A stretch of 10,424 nucleotides of DNA from the NCBI GenBank assembly GCA_002342785.1, contig DDQV01000113.1, forward strand, positions 1-10,424, read 5' to 3'. The notes below the pieces were generated by a model. The model was not told the origin of the DNA and did not search any database. It worked only from the letters and a program-made list of their open reading frames with translations. The DNA comes from Fusobacteriaceae bacterium UBA2433 (lineage in GTDB: Bacteria; Fusobacteriota; Fusobacteriia; Fusobacteriales; Fusobacteriaceae). The position numbers and the translations under genes were made by a program. Positions 1-7,361 of the stretch are shown here, piece by piece; positions within the stretch are counted from its first letter, which is position 1, and each line of letters begins with the position of its first letter.

Positions 1-1
1 T

Positions 2-64
2 TTAGAAATAATTAGTGTAAAAGAAAAACTAGAAGATATAAAAAAAATATTTAGTATTGTATAA
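2..64 (+). CDS. 3' end of an unidentified gene (partial)
   Basis: An open frame enters from the left edge and ends at a TAA at 62-64, giving the last 20 residues, beginning LEIISVKEKLED and ending in IFSIV. The composition (alternating Lys/Glu with Ile/Leu, helix-like) suits a real C-terminus in this genome. A strong rho-independent terminator starts 24 bases downstream, which is what one expects after a + strand gene. The other two forward frames hit stops within the same stretch. Too little is present to name a function. Confidence 0.55.
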   Translation, partial: LEIISVKEKLEDIKKIFSIV

Positions 65-87
65 TTTTTTTAAAACTAAATGAAAAA

Positions 88-124
88 CCTTCAAATTTGT
101 ATAATTTTTATACTAATTTGAAGG
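88..124. terminator. Bidirectional rho-independent terminator
   Basis: A 10-bp perfect stem (CCTTCAAATT at 88-97 with AATTTGAAGG at 115-124) continues, after one T-T mismatch, into about six more pairs around a short T loop. On the + strand it is followed by CTTTTTATTT, and on the minus strand by TTTTTC. It can therefore stop both the gene entering from the left and the uptake operon, whose last gene ends at 176. Confidence 0.85.
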
Positions 125-175
125 CTTTTTATTTAACTTAAAGTTATCTTAGTGAGTATGTATATTGCTATTTTT

Positions 176-1060
176 TTAGTTCCAACTACTTAATTCCTTA
201 TAAAGATCTTCTACTGTATCTATTATTCTAGGAGTAGGTCTTAATATTCTTGAAGATTCTACTATTGCAATATTATTTTTTTTCCCTGCTGTTGTCTTTG
301 TTACAAAGGGATTACTATCTAATATATCTTGTTTATCTTTAATTCCCATTGCTCCTAACAATATATCTGGATTTTGAGATATCAAATATTCAGGTGAGAT
401 AATAGGTCTCTCCCCCTTTAAATTATCGGCAATATTTTCTATCCCTAAGATTTTGAATATTTGCCCTGGTAAAGATTTTGAATTAAAACCCATCATTGGA
501 GAACTACTAAATAAGAAAGCTCCCTTATATTTTAGTGGATTTTCTCCTAATTTTTTCTTCACTGTTTTTAATTTTTCTTTATATTTGGCTGTGACTAAAT
601 TTGCTTTCTTTTTTTCTCCAACTAATTCACCATAGATTTGAATATTTTCTAAGATCCCCTCAAAATTATTTCCATTATTTATAAGAAAGGGGATCTCTCT
701 TTCCTCTAAAGTTCCTCCAAAGTTTGATGCCATAGGATTTATTATAACTAAATCTGGTTTATAGGATATAATTTTTTCAATAGAGGGTTTGTACAAAGTA
801 CCAACCGATGGTATTTTTTTAGTTTTTTCAACTGGCCAAATATCTTGATTCATAGTATGAGCTATACCAACAATATTTTTTTCTCCCCCTATCATATAAA
901 ATATTTCTACTACTGCTGGATCTATCAATACTATTTTGGAATATTTTTTGAGGACTATTTTATTTCCACTATTATCTACTACTTTACCTTTTTCTATCTT
1001 TAATGAAAATGATTGGACGCTCATTAATAATATAGATATTAAAACAAATATTTTTTTCAT
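176..1060 (-). CDS. Periplasmic substrate-binding protein, heme/siderophore/B12 ABC importer
   Basis: This is a class III binding protein (Peripla_BP_2, FecB/BtuF/HmuT type) of 294 residues, the usual length. Residues 1-19 form a signal peptide (Lys-Lys, then a hydrophobic core) with no lipobox cysteine, so the mature protein should be soluble in the periplasm, as expected in a diderm. Family landmarks are the segment from VGTLY to KPDLVI (86-106), the long linking helix around 140-170, and the second-lobe segment around PEYLISQNPDILLGAMG (223-239). Candidate ligand residues are Tyr90 and the single histidine, His68; heme-binding relatives use Tyr in this general region, but the alignment here is shifted and not decisive. 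It is the last gene of the operon. Its AGGGGG ribosome site overlaps the ATPase stop, and the genes are 9 bp apart. The substrate is inferred from the locus to be heme; a siderophore or cobamide remains possible. Confidence 0.88.
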   Translation of the reverse strand: MKKIFVLISILLMSVQSFSLKIEKGKVVDNSGNKIVLKKYSKIVLIDPAVVEIFYMIGGEKNIVGIAHTMNQDIWPVEKTKKIPSVGTLYKPSIEKIISYKPDLVIINPMASNFGGTLEEREIPFLINNGNNFEGILENIQIYGELVGEKKKANLVTAKYKEKLKTVKKKLGENPLKYKGAFLFSSSPMMGFNSKSLPGQIFKILGIENIADNLKGERPIISPEYLISQNPDILLGAMGIKDKQDILDSNPFVTKTTAGKKNNIAIVESSRILRPTPRIIDTVEDLYKELSSWN

Positions 1061-1069
1061 TATTCCCCC

Positions 1070-1843
1070 TTAAATTATTGGGATGATATATGGGTTATCA
1101 TCTTTATTAACTATGACTCTACATTTTAAATTATATATTTCTAATAGTATATCTTTTGTTAAAATATCTTTAGGATTTCCATGGTATTTAGCTATTCCAT
1201 CTTTCATAATAATTAGTTCGTCACAAAACATTGAAGCTAAATTTAGATCATGTATAACTGCTACTGCTGTTATATCTTTTTTTTTAACCATATTTTTTAC
1301 TTTACTCATAAGTTCTACAGCATGGTTTAGATCTAATGCTGAAGTTGGCTCGTCTAGGAGTAGTATCTCTGGATTTTGAGTTAAGGCTCTAGCTAAGAGT
1401 ACTCTTTGAAATTCTCCACCAGATAGACTAAAAGTTATTCTATCTTTAAAATCCCATAAACCAAGTTCCATCATGATATTTTTTGTGATAGTTCTATCAT
1501 CTTGACTATATCCATGCCATGAACTTTTTAAATGTGGCAACCTTCCCATCAATATAAATTCTTCTACATTCATGGGGGAAGATAGATTTGATTTTTGAGG
1601 GACAAAGGATAATTTTTTAGCTAATTCTTTTTGACTATACTCCTGTAATTTCTTTTCTCCTATGTGTATACTACCATCTTTATTTTTTAAAATACCTAGA
1701 ATACCCTTTAAAAGAGTTGATTTCCCACAGCCATTAGGTCCTAATATCCCTGTTAATTTTCCTTTTTTTATATGTAAATTTATACCTTTTAAAATTTTTG
1801 CTTCTTTAAATGATACCTTTAACTCCTCTACTTTAATTGCCAT
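1070..1843 (-). CDS. ABC transporter ATP-binding protein (FecE/HmuV/BtuD type)
   Basis: This is the cytoplasmic ATPase that powers the importer, with 257 residues and a complete set of nucleotide-binding motifs: Walker A GPNGCGKST (35-43), Q-loop Gln83, signature LSGGE (140-144), Walker B LLLDEP (161-166), D-loop SALD (168-171) and H-loop His198. Family resemblance to FecE, HmuV and BtuD is clear from the motif spacing and the partner genes. The start ATG directly abuts the permease TAG stop with no gap. The GGGGG-type ribosome site therefore lies inside the last permease codons, suggesting translational coupling. The last 20 or so residues are a short tail beyond the core fold. No key residue is missing, so it should be active. 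Confidence 0.95.
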   Translation of the reverse strand: MAIKVEELKVSFKEAKILKGINLHIKKGKLTGILGPNGCGKSTLLKGILGILKNKDGSIHIGEKKLQEYSQKELAKKLSFVPQKSNLSSPMNVEEFILMGRLPHLKSSWHGYSQDDRTITKNIMMELGLWDFKDRITFSLSGGEFQRVLLARALTQNPEILLLDEPTSALDLNHAVELMSKVKNMVKKKDITAVAVIHDLNLASMFCDELIIMKDGIAKYHGNPKDILTKDILLEIYNLKCRVIVNKDDNPYIIPII

Positions 1844-2815
1844 CTATCCTAGCCCCCTTTTATTTTTAAAAGCTAGATATAGAAAAAATGGTGCTCCAAA
1901 AAATGCAGTGACTACACCTATTGGAATTTCTACTGGAGCTAATATTACCCTTCCAATAGTATCGCAGGCAAGTAGGAAAAAACCTCCTGCAAGAGCAGCA
2001 TTTGGAAGAAGTTTTGCATTACTAGGTCCTGTAATCATTCTTATTGTATGGGGAATTATAAGTCCAACGAATCCTATCATCCCTGAAAAAGCTACTGAAA
2101 AAGCTACGACTAATGAAGCTACTATTAAAACTTTAATTTTTAGTTTTTCTACATTTATTCCCAGAGAATGTGCTTCTTCATCTCCAGATAATAAAGCATC
2201 TAATTGATTTCTATTTAAACAAAAAATAAGCATTGAGAAGGTTAAAGGTACGATTAGTATAAATACTTTTTTCCAAGTTGCATTTCCTAGATAACCCATG
2301 AGCCACATGGTAATTTTAAATGAATCTTCCCCTATTAGATACATTGCAAAAGATGTCATAGCTCCTATAAAAGAAGAGATTGCTATTCCTATTATTAAGA
2401 GTGTGGTCACATCTACTTTGCCACCTCTATTAGATAATTTAAATATTAAGATAGTACTAAATATACAGGAAAAAAAAGCTGTTACCCCATACATTATATC
2501 TGGCATATTAAGTATATATGCTATTACTGCTCCAAAAGTAGCACTAGCTGCAATACCTATTATATATGGATCTGCCAATGGATTTTGAAAAACAGTTTGT
2601 ACTACTACTCCACTAGAAGAGAGCATCATCCCAATAAGTATGGCCATAAAGATACGTGGTAATCTTATCTCATAAATAATTATTTTTATATAGTCTGGGG
2701 CTGTATTTGGAAAAATTATATAACTTATTGGAGTTGGAATACTTCCTATTTTTATAGAAAATATTCCAACTACTAAAGTTCCCAAAACTAACATAAATGG
2801 CAACATTTTTTTCAT
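1844..2815 (-). CDS. FecCD-family ABC permease (BtuC/HmuU type)
   Basis: This is the inner-membrane channel of the importer, presumably a homodimer, since only one permease gene is present. It has 323 residues, slightly short of the 330-350 usual for the family, and many hydrophobic segments consistent with about ten helices. Recognisable FecCD landmarks are RLPR (51-54), QNPLADPYIIGIAA (77-90), the cytoplasmic coupling region GDEEAHSLGI (211-220) that contacts the ATPase, GFVGLIIPHTIRM (248-260), and the C-terminal segment EIPIGVVTAFFGAPFF (296-311). A clear AGGAG lies 7-8 bases before the ATG, in the 22-bp gap after the receptor gene. Sequence alone does not separate heme, siderophore and B12 permeases. 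Confidence 0.94.
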   Translation of the reverse strand: MKKMLPFMLVLGTLVVGIFSIKIGSIPTPISYIIFPNTAPDYIKIIIYEIRLPRIFMAILIGMMLSSSGVVVQTVFQNPLADPYIIGIAASATFGAVIAYILNMPDIMYGVTAFFSCIFSTILIFKLSNRGGKVDVTTLLIIGIAISSFIGAMTSFAMYLIGEDSFKITMWLMGYLGNATWKKVFILIVPLTFSMLIFCLNRNQLDALLSGDEEAHSLGINVEKLKIKVLIVASLVVAFSVAFSGMIGFVGLIIPHTIRMITGPSNAKLLPNAALAGGFFLLACDTIGRVILAPVEIPIGVVTAFFGAPFFLYLAFKNKRGLG

Positions 2816-2837
2816 GTTAATTCTCCTTTTTTATTTT

Positions 2838-4961
2838 TTAGAAATTATATTTAAAACCAATATAATAACTTCTCTCTGCTGCTGGGTTATAACTTTTCCC
2901 ATCAGAACTATTAGAATCTTCTTCTATATCTGTATAATATATCTCTTTAAATATATTATTTATTCCAGCATATAATTTTAAACCATTATTGAAAAGATAG
3001 TTTACAGTTAGATCTGTAACAATATAATCATTTACTTTTCCACCTGTATTTTCTTCATTTAAATAATAACCATCTTTATAGATTGTATTTAATCCTAGAG
3101 ATAATTTTTTATCAAAATTATAAGTCAAACTTATATTTCCTGTATATTTTGAAACAACAGGAATATAGTTTCCAGAAGTATCGAGACCACTATCACTTTC
3201 TTTTATCTTAGCATCTATATATGTAAAACCTTCTGATAAAGTAAGTTTACCTATATATTGTTCAGCAAATAATTCTATACCTGTTCTTTTAGTTTTTCCT
3301 ATATTATAAAACTCCCAGTTGTATGGCATATTTCCACTTTGTACTATCTCGTCTTTAGTTTCTGTATAAAAGGCAGTCCCACTAACATATGAATTAAATA
3401 TATAATCTTTTAAACCAAATTCAAAAGTATTGTATGTTTCTGATTGTAGATCGTTAAATGTATAATCCCCTGTTGTCTTATCTTTATTTATAAATTCACT
3501 TGGTCCAGGAGTTCTGAATCCTCCTTCAAATCTTGTATATATATTTCCTGTGTTACTATATAAATAATTAATACCTAATTCGTAAGCATCATTTGTAGCA
3601 TCTGAATCATAATCAAAATTTTCAACTTTACTATATCCTGGAGTTGTTGGTAAAGGTAGAGGAGGTCCAAAAGTATATTTATCTGAGTATCTATTAATCT
3701 CATAGCTACTTTTTTCCCTTCTATACCCTTGAGTAAACTCAAATTTTCCTGCTTTAAATTTATTTAAAGCATATCCTCCAAAGGTTTCCTTTTCCATGTT
3801 ATATTCATAGGTTTGATACATTCCTAAATATCCAGGTTCACCAGTTCTTTCTCCCTTATTATTTTTATAATCAAATCCTAAAATAAACTCCCCCTTATCT
3901 CTATATTTAAAATTTAATTTAGGATTAATAATTAATTTCTTATCTATAAAAGATCCTATACTATCTTGTCCTTGAGAAGTAAAGGTTGGCATACTAAAAA
4001 CTTCCATAACAGAGCTATATTTATTTTCTGTTTCTTGATAACTTGTATCTAGATCGAAAATTATATTATTTGTCAGATTACTTTTATAATTTAGAGAGTA
4101 TAGATCTCTATCTAATTCTGATCTACTTGGAGCTGTCCACTCCTCTCCTGTTACCTCTCCTGATTGTTTTCTATCTTCATCTAATTCTTGTCTTGTTAGG
4201 GAACTTGCAATTTTTTTGTTTTCCTCTGCCTTTGAATATTTAAATATTAATTTATTTTTATCATTCAAATTATAACTTAAGGCTCCTTCAAAATATTCTT
4301 TATCATAGTCACTATCATCTCTATAGCCATCACCAGATTTATTATTATAGTTTATTTGAACAGCTAATTTTTTTGTTAATTTTTGACCTAAGTTTAGATT
4401 AAATTCTTTTGAATTATCACTTTCAATTTTAGTTCCTATACTACTATAAGTTTTACCTGCTTCTAATTTGGTTATTATATTTACTACTCCTCCTACAGTT
4501 CCATCTCCATAGAGGATACTACCGCCACCTGGTAAAACTTCAATTCTTTCAATATTGTCTACTGGGATATTATCTAATGGCAAAACTCCCATACTAGTAT
4601 CTAAAGGATTTATATTTACACCATCTACTAATATTTGAACATTGGCTTTTGATTTATTTTCTCCTTGCCCCCTTAAATCAATTGAGGTTCCAAAAACATT
4701 TGAACTTACAGTTACACCAGGGACTCTTTTTAATAGATCTGTTATCTCAGAATAGTTTTTATTTTCTATGTCTTCATTAGAGATTACTGTTAAGTTTTTT
4801 GTAGTATTTCTAACTGTAGTTTCATAACCTGTTGTAGATACAACACTTTCTTCTAATCGTACTGATGTTCCCTTTGTCTCTGGTTCTTCGTAAAATTCAT
4901 TTTCATTTCCATAAGATGTAGCCGCTAATAGTAAACTTAATAATAATAATTTCATTTTCAT
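2838..4961 (-). CDS. TonB-dependent outer-membrane receptor, probable heme/iron-chelate uptake
   Basis: A 707-residue TonB-dependent receptor. A signal peptide is followed by probable cleavage after Gly18, a TonB-box-like stretch EESVVSTTG (37-45), and a plug domain at about 50-168 with TDLLKRVPGV (74-83), LRGQG (96-100), ILVDGV (110-115), IERIEVLPGG (137-146) and GGVVNIIT (157-164). The rest is a 22-strand-type barrel of alternating Tyr/Phe residues ending in the sorting signal GFKYNF. The GFRTPGPSEF segment (481-490) resembles the FRAP box of heme receptors, but the NPNL motif is not preserved and the protein contains no histidine or cysteine. The GGGGAG site sits only 3 bases before this ATG but 9 bases before a second in-frame ATG (4953-4955), so the true start may be at 4955 (705 residues). 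It is first in the uptake operon. Heme is the leading substrate guess from context only. Confidence 0.92.
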   Translation of the reverse strand: MKMKLLLLSLLLAATSYGNENEFYEEPETKGTSVRLEESVVSTTGYETTVRNTTKNLTVISNEDIENKNYSEITDLLKRVPGVTVSSNVFGTSIDLRGQGENKSKANVQILVDGVNINPLDTSMGVLPLDNIPVDNIERIEVLPGGGSILYGDGTVGGVVNIITKLEAGKTYSSIGTKIESDNSKEFNLNLGQKLTKKLAVQINYNNKSGDGYRDDSDYDKEYFEGALSYNLNDKNKLIFKYSKAEENKKIASSLTRQELDEDRKQSGEVTGEEWTAPSRSELDRDLYSLNYKSNLTNNIIFDLDTSYQETENKYSSVMEVFSMPTFTSQGQDSIGSFIDKKLIINPKLNFKYRDKGEFILGFDYKNNKGERTGEPGYLGMYQTYEYNMEKETFGGYALNKFKAGKFEFTQGYRREKSSYEINRYSDKYTFGPPLPLPTTPGYSKVENFDYDSDATNDAYELGINYLYSNTGNIYTRFEGGFRTPGPSEFINKDKTTGDYTFNDLQSETYNTFEFGLKDYIFNSYVSGTAFYTETKDEIVQSGNMPYNWEFYNIGKTKRTGIELFAEQYIGKLTLSEGFTYIDAKIKESDSGLDTSGNYIPVVSKYTGNISLTYNFDKKLSLGLNTIYKDGYYLNEENTGGKVNDYIVTDLTVNYLFNNGLKLYAGINNIFKEIYYTDIEEDSNSSDGKSYNPAAERSYYIGFKYNF

Positions 4962-4986
4962 TTTCTCCCCTTTTTTATAAATGTGA

Positions 4987-5015
4987 TATTTAAATATTGT
5001 ATTTTAATTTGTAAA
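4987..5015 (-). promoter_or_regulatory. Possible promoter of the receptor-ABC operon
   Basis: Reading the minus strand, TTTACA (5010-5015) is followed after 17 bases by TAAATA (4987-4992), giving a start near 4980 and a leader of about 20 bases. The -35 is good but the -10 matches only three of six consensus bases, so the call is tentative. The preceding hairpin at 5053-5074 is a stronger reason to expect a promoter here. The -35 overlaps the sequence TTGTATTTTAATTTG (+ strand, 4997-5011), which also occurs at the tonB promoter. Confidence 0.35.
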
Positions 5016-5052
5016 TAATATATTTAGTTTTTCAAAGGTTTTTAATAAATTA

Positions 5053-5074
5053 AAAGAGAGATTAATCTCCCTTT
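5053..5074 (-). terminator. Terminator-like hairpin after the DUF454 gene
   Basis: On the minus strand AAAGGGAGAT pairs with ATCTCTCTTT through a tight loop, with one G-U pair. The hairpin starts 10 bases after the DUF454 stop and is followed by TTTAATTT, a modest U-rich tail. It probably ends or attenuates the exbB operon, so some transcripts may run on into the receptor operon. Confidence 0.65.
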
Positions 5075-5084
5075 AGTTTAAATA

Positions 5085-5450
5085 TTAATTTTTTAAAGTT
5101 TTTAATCTAATAAGGTGATAACTTACTCCTAATAAGACTAGGGATAAAAATATTTTCCCATGAATATTTGGAATTTTTATAAAGGAAAATATAATTCCGC
5201 CCCAAAGAGTAATTAAAGATATAATTTTTTCCTTTTTCTTCAATCCTTTTTTTTCTGAATAATTTTTTATATATTCCCCTAAGAGCTTATTTTCTAATAG
5301 TTTTTTGTGGAATTTTTCTGATGATTTAGAAAATAGAGTTGCCGACAAAAGTAAAAAAGGAGTTGTAGGCAATAAGGGTAAAAATATTCCTAAGATACCT
5401 AAAAAAAGTGAGATCAATCCTATGCCTATCATAATATTTTTTTTTATCAT
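5085..5450 (-). CDS. DUF454 (YbaN-family) inner-membrane protein
   Basis: A small membrane protein of 121 residues, normal for the family. The DUF454 signature is plain: GIFLPLLPTTPFLLLSA (21-37), followed by FSKSSEKFHKKLLEN (40-54), then GEYIKNYSEKKG (58-69). There is a hydrophobic hairpin at about 5-37 and two further membrane segments at about 76-92 and 98-113, with a Lys-rich cytoplasmic stretch between. The biochemical function of this family is not established to my knowledge. It is the last gene of the exbB-exbD-radical SAM operon, 20 bp after the radical SAM stop, with its own AAAGGAG site. Its position suggests a role in heme or porphyrin handling at the inner membrane, but that is inference from location only. 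Confidence 0.88.
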   Translation of the reverse strand: MIKKNIMIGIGLISLFLGILGIFLPLLPTTPFLLLSATLFSKSSEKFHKKLLENKLLGEYIKNYSEKKGLKKKEKIISLITLWGGIIFSFIKIPNIHGKIFLSLVLLGVSYHLIRLKTLKN

Positions 5451-5470
5451 CTATCTCCTTTCCTTTATAT

Positions 5471-6919
5471 TTATCCTTCAAATAAATTATCTGCTATATA
5501 TTTTAAAAGTCCTTTAGATATATTATTTCCCCAAAATATTCCATCAGAAGTTAACGAATAGGAGGATTTTTCCTCTGTTAACAGTTTTTTATCTATGTAT
5601 TCCCTTATTTTTTTAGTAAATAAATTATATTCTTTGTCATTTAAGATGTTTTTTACTTTATTTTTTTCTATCACTGGAAACTGCATAAGTCCAGCTAATT
5701 TTTCAAAGATGATATAGTAGTGTGACTTTTCTATAAAAAATGATAATTCCTTACTTATATTAAATAAACCTATATTATCAACTCTTCCTCCTGCTCCTAC
5801 ACCAATAGGTAAAGTATCTCCACCATTATTTCGAGCTTTGATATATTGATAACTATCCCTTCCTTTTTTAGCTATTTTTGTTAACTCCAAAGGATAATAT
5901 TCCCCTGTACTTGTTAGTTCTTTTACAAAAGCATCGTGTAATTTTCTCTCTTTTTTTAAATCTTCGAGGATCTTAACACTTCCATCAACTATGTCTTTTG
6001 ATAGTTCAGATCCTTCATGGACCATAAGGGAATAGAAACTAGAACTTCCAAGATCTAGTTCTTTAATTATTTTTGCATCTTCAACTACTTCTTCTATCCC
6101 TTGACCTGGATAGTTATATATTATATCGATGCAGACCTCTCCATTAAATTTATCTTTTAACTCTTTAATTCTTTTTATAGATTCTGATCTTTCATAGGTT
6201 CTGTTATAAAATTTTCTTCCCTTATTGGAAAAACTTTGAATCCCAACACTGAGTCGATTCACTCCATATCTATTTAAGATCTCTATCTTTTCATCATCTA
6301 AATTATGCAAAGTTGTCTCTAAAGTAAATTCATAGTCATGGACTAGATCTATATTTTTTCTGACACTCTTTAATATTTTTTCTAATTGATAGGCTTTATA
6401 TACTGTTGGAGTTCCTCCACCAAAAAAAATAACATTAAAAGGTTTTGAGTTTACATATTTATATTTCCCATATTTTTCAAATTCAGAAACTAAATAATCT
6501 GCATATTCATCTAAACTTCCCCTTAACTGTTCCCTATTTAAGTTGCAAAAAGAGCATATCTTATCACAGTAAGGTGTATGAGCATAGATAACTCTAGGAA
6601 CATCTTTTGGAAGTTCATTCATTTTTTTTTCAAAATCTTCCTTTGTTATTTTATTTTTTTTTATATATTTATCTAAAATTCCACTTGAATTATGGTGTGA
6701 TTTTAATCTTATTTTAAATTCATCTTCACTATCTTTTTTTAAAGTTTTTTCTTGTTTATTTCCATGAGCTAAGGTCATGATCTCCTTTAGTTTTTTATTG
6801 ACAATTAGTTCTTTCCCTAAGACCTTCATCATTCCATCTTTTTTTATTTTTTTGGTGAGTATATCAAATTCTTCTTTTCCAAGAGCTTTTTTTATACCTT
6901 CCATCATTTTTGAATTCAA
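5471..6919 (-). CDS. hmuW: Radical SAM anaerobic heme-degrading enzyme, ChuW/HutW/HmuW-like
   Basis: A 482-residue radical SAM protein related to the HemW/ChuW branch. The cluster motif CDKICSFC gives Cys118, Cys122 and Cys125 (CX3CX2C) after the typical YAHTPY lead-in. FFGGGTPTV (165-173), ETTLHNL (201-207), NRLSVGIQSF (221-230) and the IDIIYNYPGQ region (264-273) follow in family order. ChuW/HutW/HmuW enzymes use SAM to methylate heme and open the ring without oxygen, releasing iron and anaerobilin. That role is assigned here from family plus the exb/tonB/heme context; HemW-like heme chaperones are the main alternative. The start is a TTG (6917-6919): AGGAAG lies 7 bases upstream, whereas the next ATG is about 20 bases from it. 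The ribosome site lies within the last exbD codons and the genes are 4 bp apart, so translation is probably coupled. Residues 1 to about 65 are an extra N-terminal extension. Confidence 0.82.
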   Translation of the reverse strand: MNSKMMEGIKKALGKEEFDILTKKIKKDGMMKVLGKELIVNKKLKEIMTLAHGNKQEKTLKKDSEDEFKIRLKSHHNSSGILDKYIKKNKITKEDFEKKMNELPKDVPRVIYAHTPYCDKICSFCNLNREQLRGSLDEYADYLVSEFEKYGKYKYVNSKPFNVIFFGGGTPTVYKAYQLEKILKSVRKNIDLVHDYEFTLETTLHNLDDEKIEILNRYGVNRLSVGIQSFSNKGRKFYNRTYERSESIKRIKELKDKFNGEVCIDIIYNYPGQGIEEVVEDAKIIKELDLGSSSFYSLMVHEGSELSKDIVDGSVKILEDLKKERKLHDAFVKELTSTGEYYPLELTKIAKKGRDSYQYIKARNNGGDTLPIGVGAGGRVDNIGLFNISKELSFFIEKSHYYIIFEKLAGLMQFPVIEKNKVKNILNDKEYNLFTKKIREYIDKKLLTEEKSSYSLTSDGIFWGNNISKGLLKYIADNLFEG

Positions 6920-6923
6920 AATA

Positions 6924-7361
6924 TCACTTCCTTTTAGTTTCTATATCAATACTGAGTGCACCTTTTTCTTTAGCAATAGACATTATATCTACGATATCTC
7001 CATAGTCTATCTCTCTATCTGCAACTATGGTTACCTTTTTATCTTTTGATTGTTTAATAATATTTTGAAGTTTAATCTCTAGATCTTCTAAGGAAATATC
7101 TTCTATAGAAGATATTCCTAAAATATCTGTTTTTAATTTTATTTTTTTGCTTTTATTTACAAAGATTGATATAAGATCTATATCTTTAGAAGTTTCTTTA
7201 ATAGAACTAGAACTAGGAAGTTTAATCTCCATACCTCCTAGGTTATCAAATGTTGTGGCCACCATAAAAAATATTAAAAGTAAGAATACAACGTCTATAA
7301 GTGGTGTAAGGTCAGGAATTATTTGTTTTTTCTTCCCGTTAGAAAACTTTTTTAGTTTCAT
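6924..7361 (-). CDS. exbD: ExbD, TonB-system proton channel subunit
   Basis: A 145-residue ExbD/TolR protein of ordinary length. It has a Lys-rich cytoplasmic N-terminus, then PDLTPLIDVVFLLLIFFMVA (16-35) with the single membrane helix and its essential aspartate, Asp23 (equivalent to the proton-carrying Asp of E. coli ExbD). A periplasmic domain follows, containing KKVTIVADREIDYGDIVDIM (107-126), the normal place for this motif. The start codon overlaps the end of exbB by 23 bp and is preceded by GAGGT at a 6-base spacing. The TGA stop lies 4 bp before the radical SAM start. With ExbB it uses the proton gradient to energise TonB (8270-9070). TolR is less likely, because a divergent tonB is adjacent and no tolQ/tolA/pal is seen. 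Confidence 0.94.
   Translation of the reverse strand: MKLKKFSNGKKKQIIPDLTPLIDVVFLLLIFFMVATTFDNLGGMEIKLPSSSSIKETSKDIDLISIFVNKSKKIKLKTDILGISSIEDISLEDLEIKLQNIIKQSKDKKVTIVADREIDYGDIVDIMSIAKEKGALSIDIETKRK

Noticed and set aside
1003..1060. Lipoprotein signal on the binding protein
   Set aside because: The signal peptide contains no cysteine near the cleavage region, so a lipid anchor is not supported.
1662..2207. 181-residue open frame on the + strand
   Set aside because: It runs antisense across the permease and ATPase genes, which have complete motif sets; the frame has no ribosome site and no recognisable domain.
7339..7361. Possible frameshift joining exbB and exbD
   Set aside because: The two frames overlap by 23 bp, but exbD has its own GAGGT site and both proteins are full length, which is ordinary operon packing.
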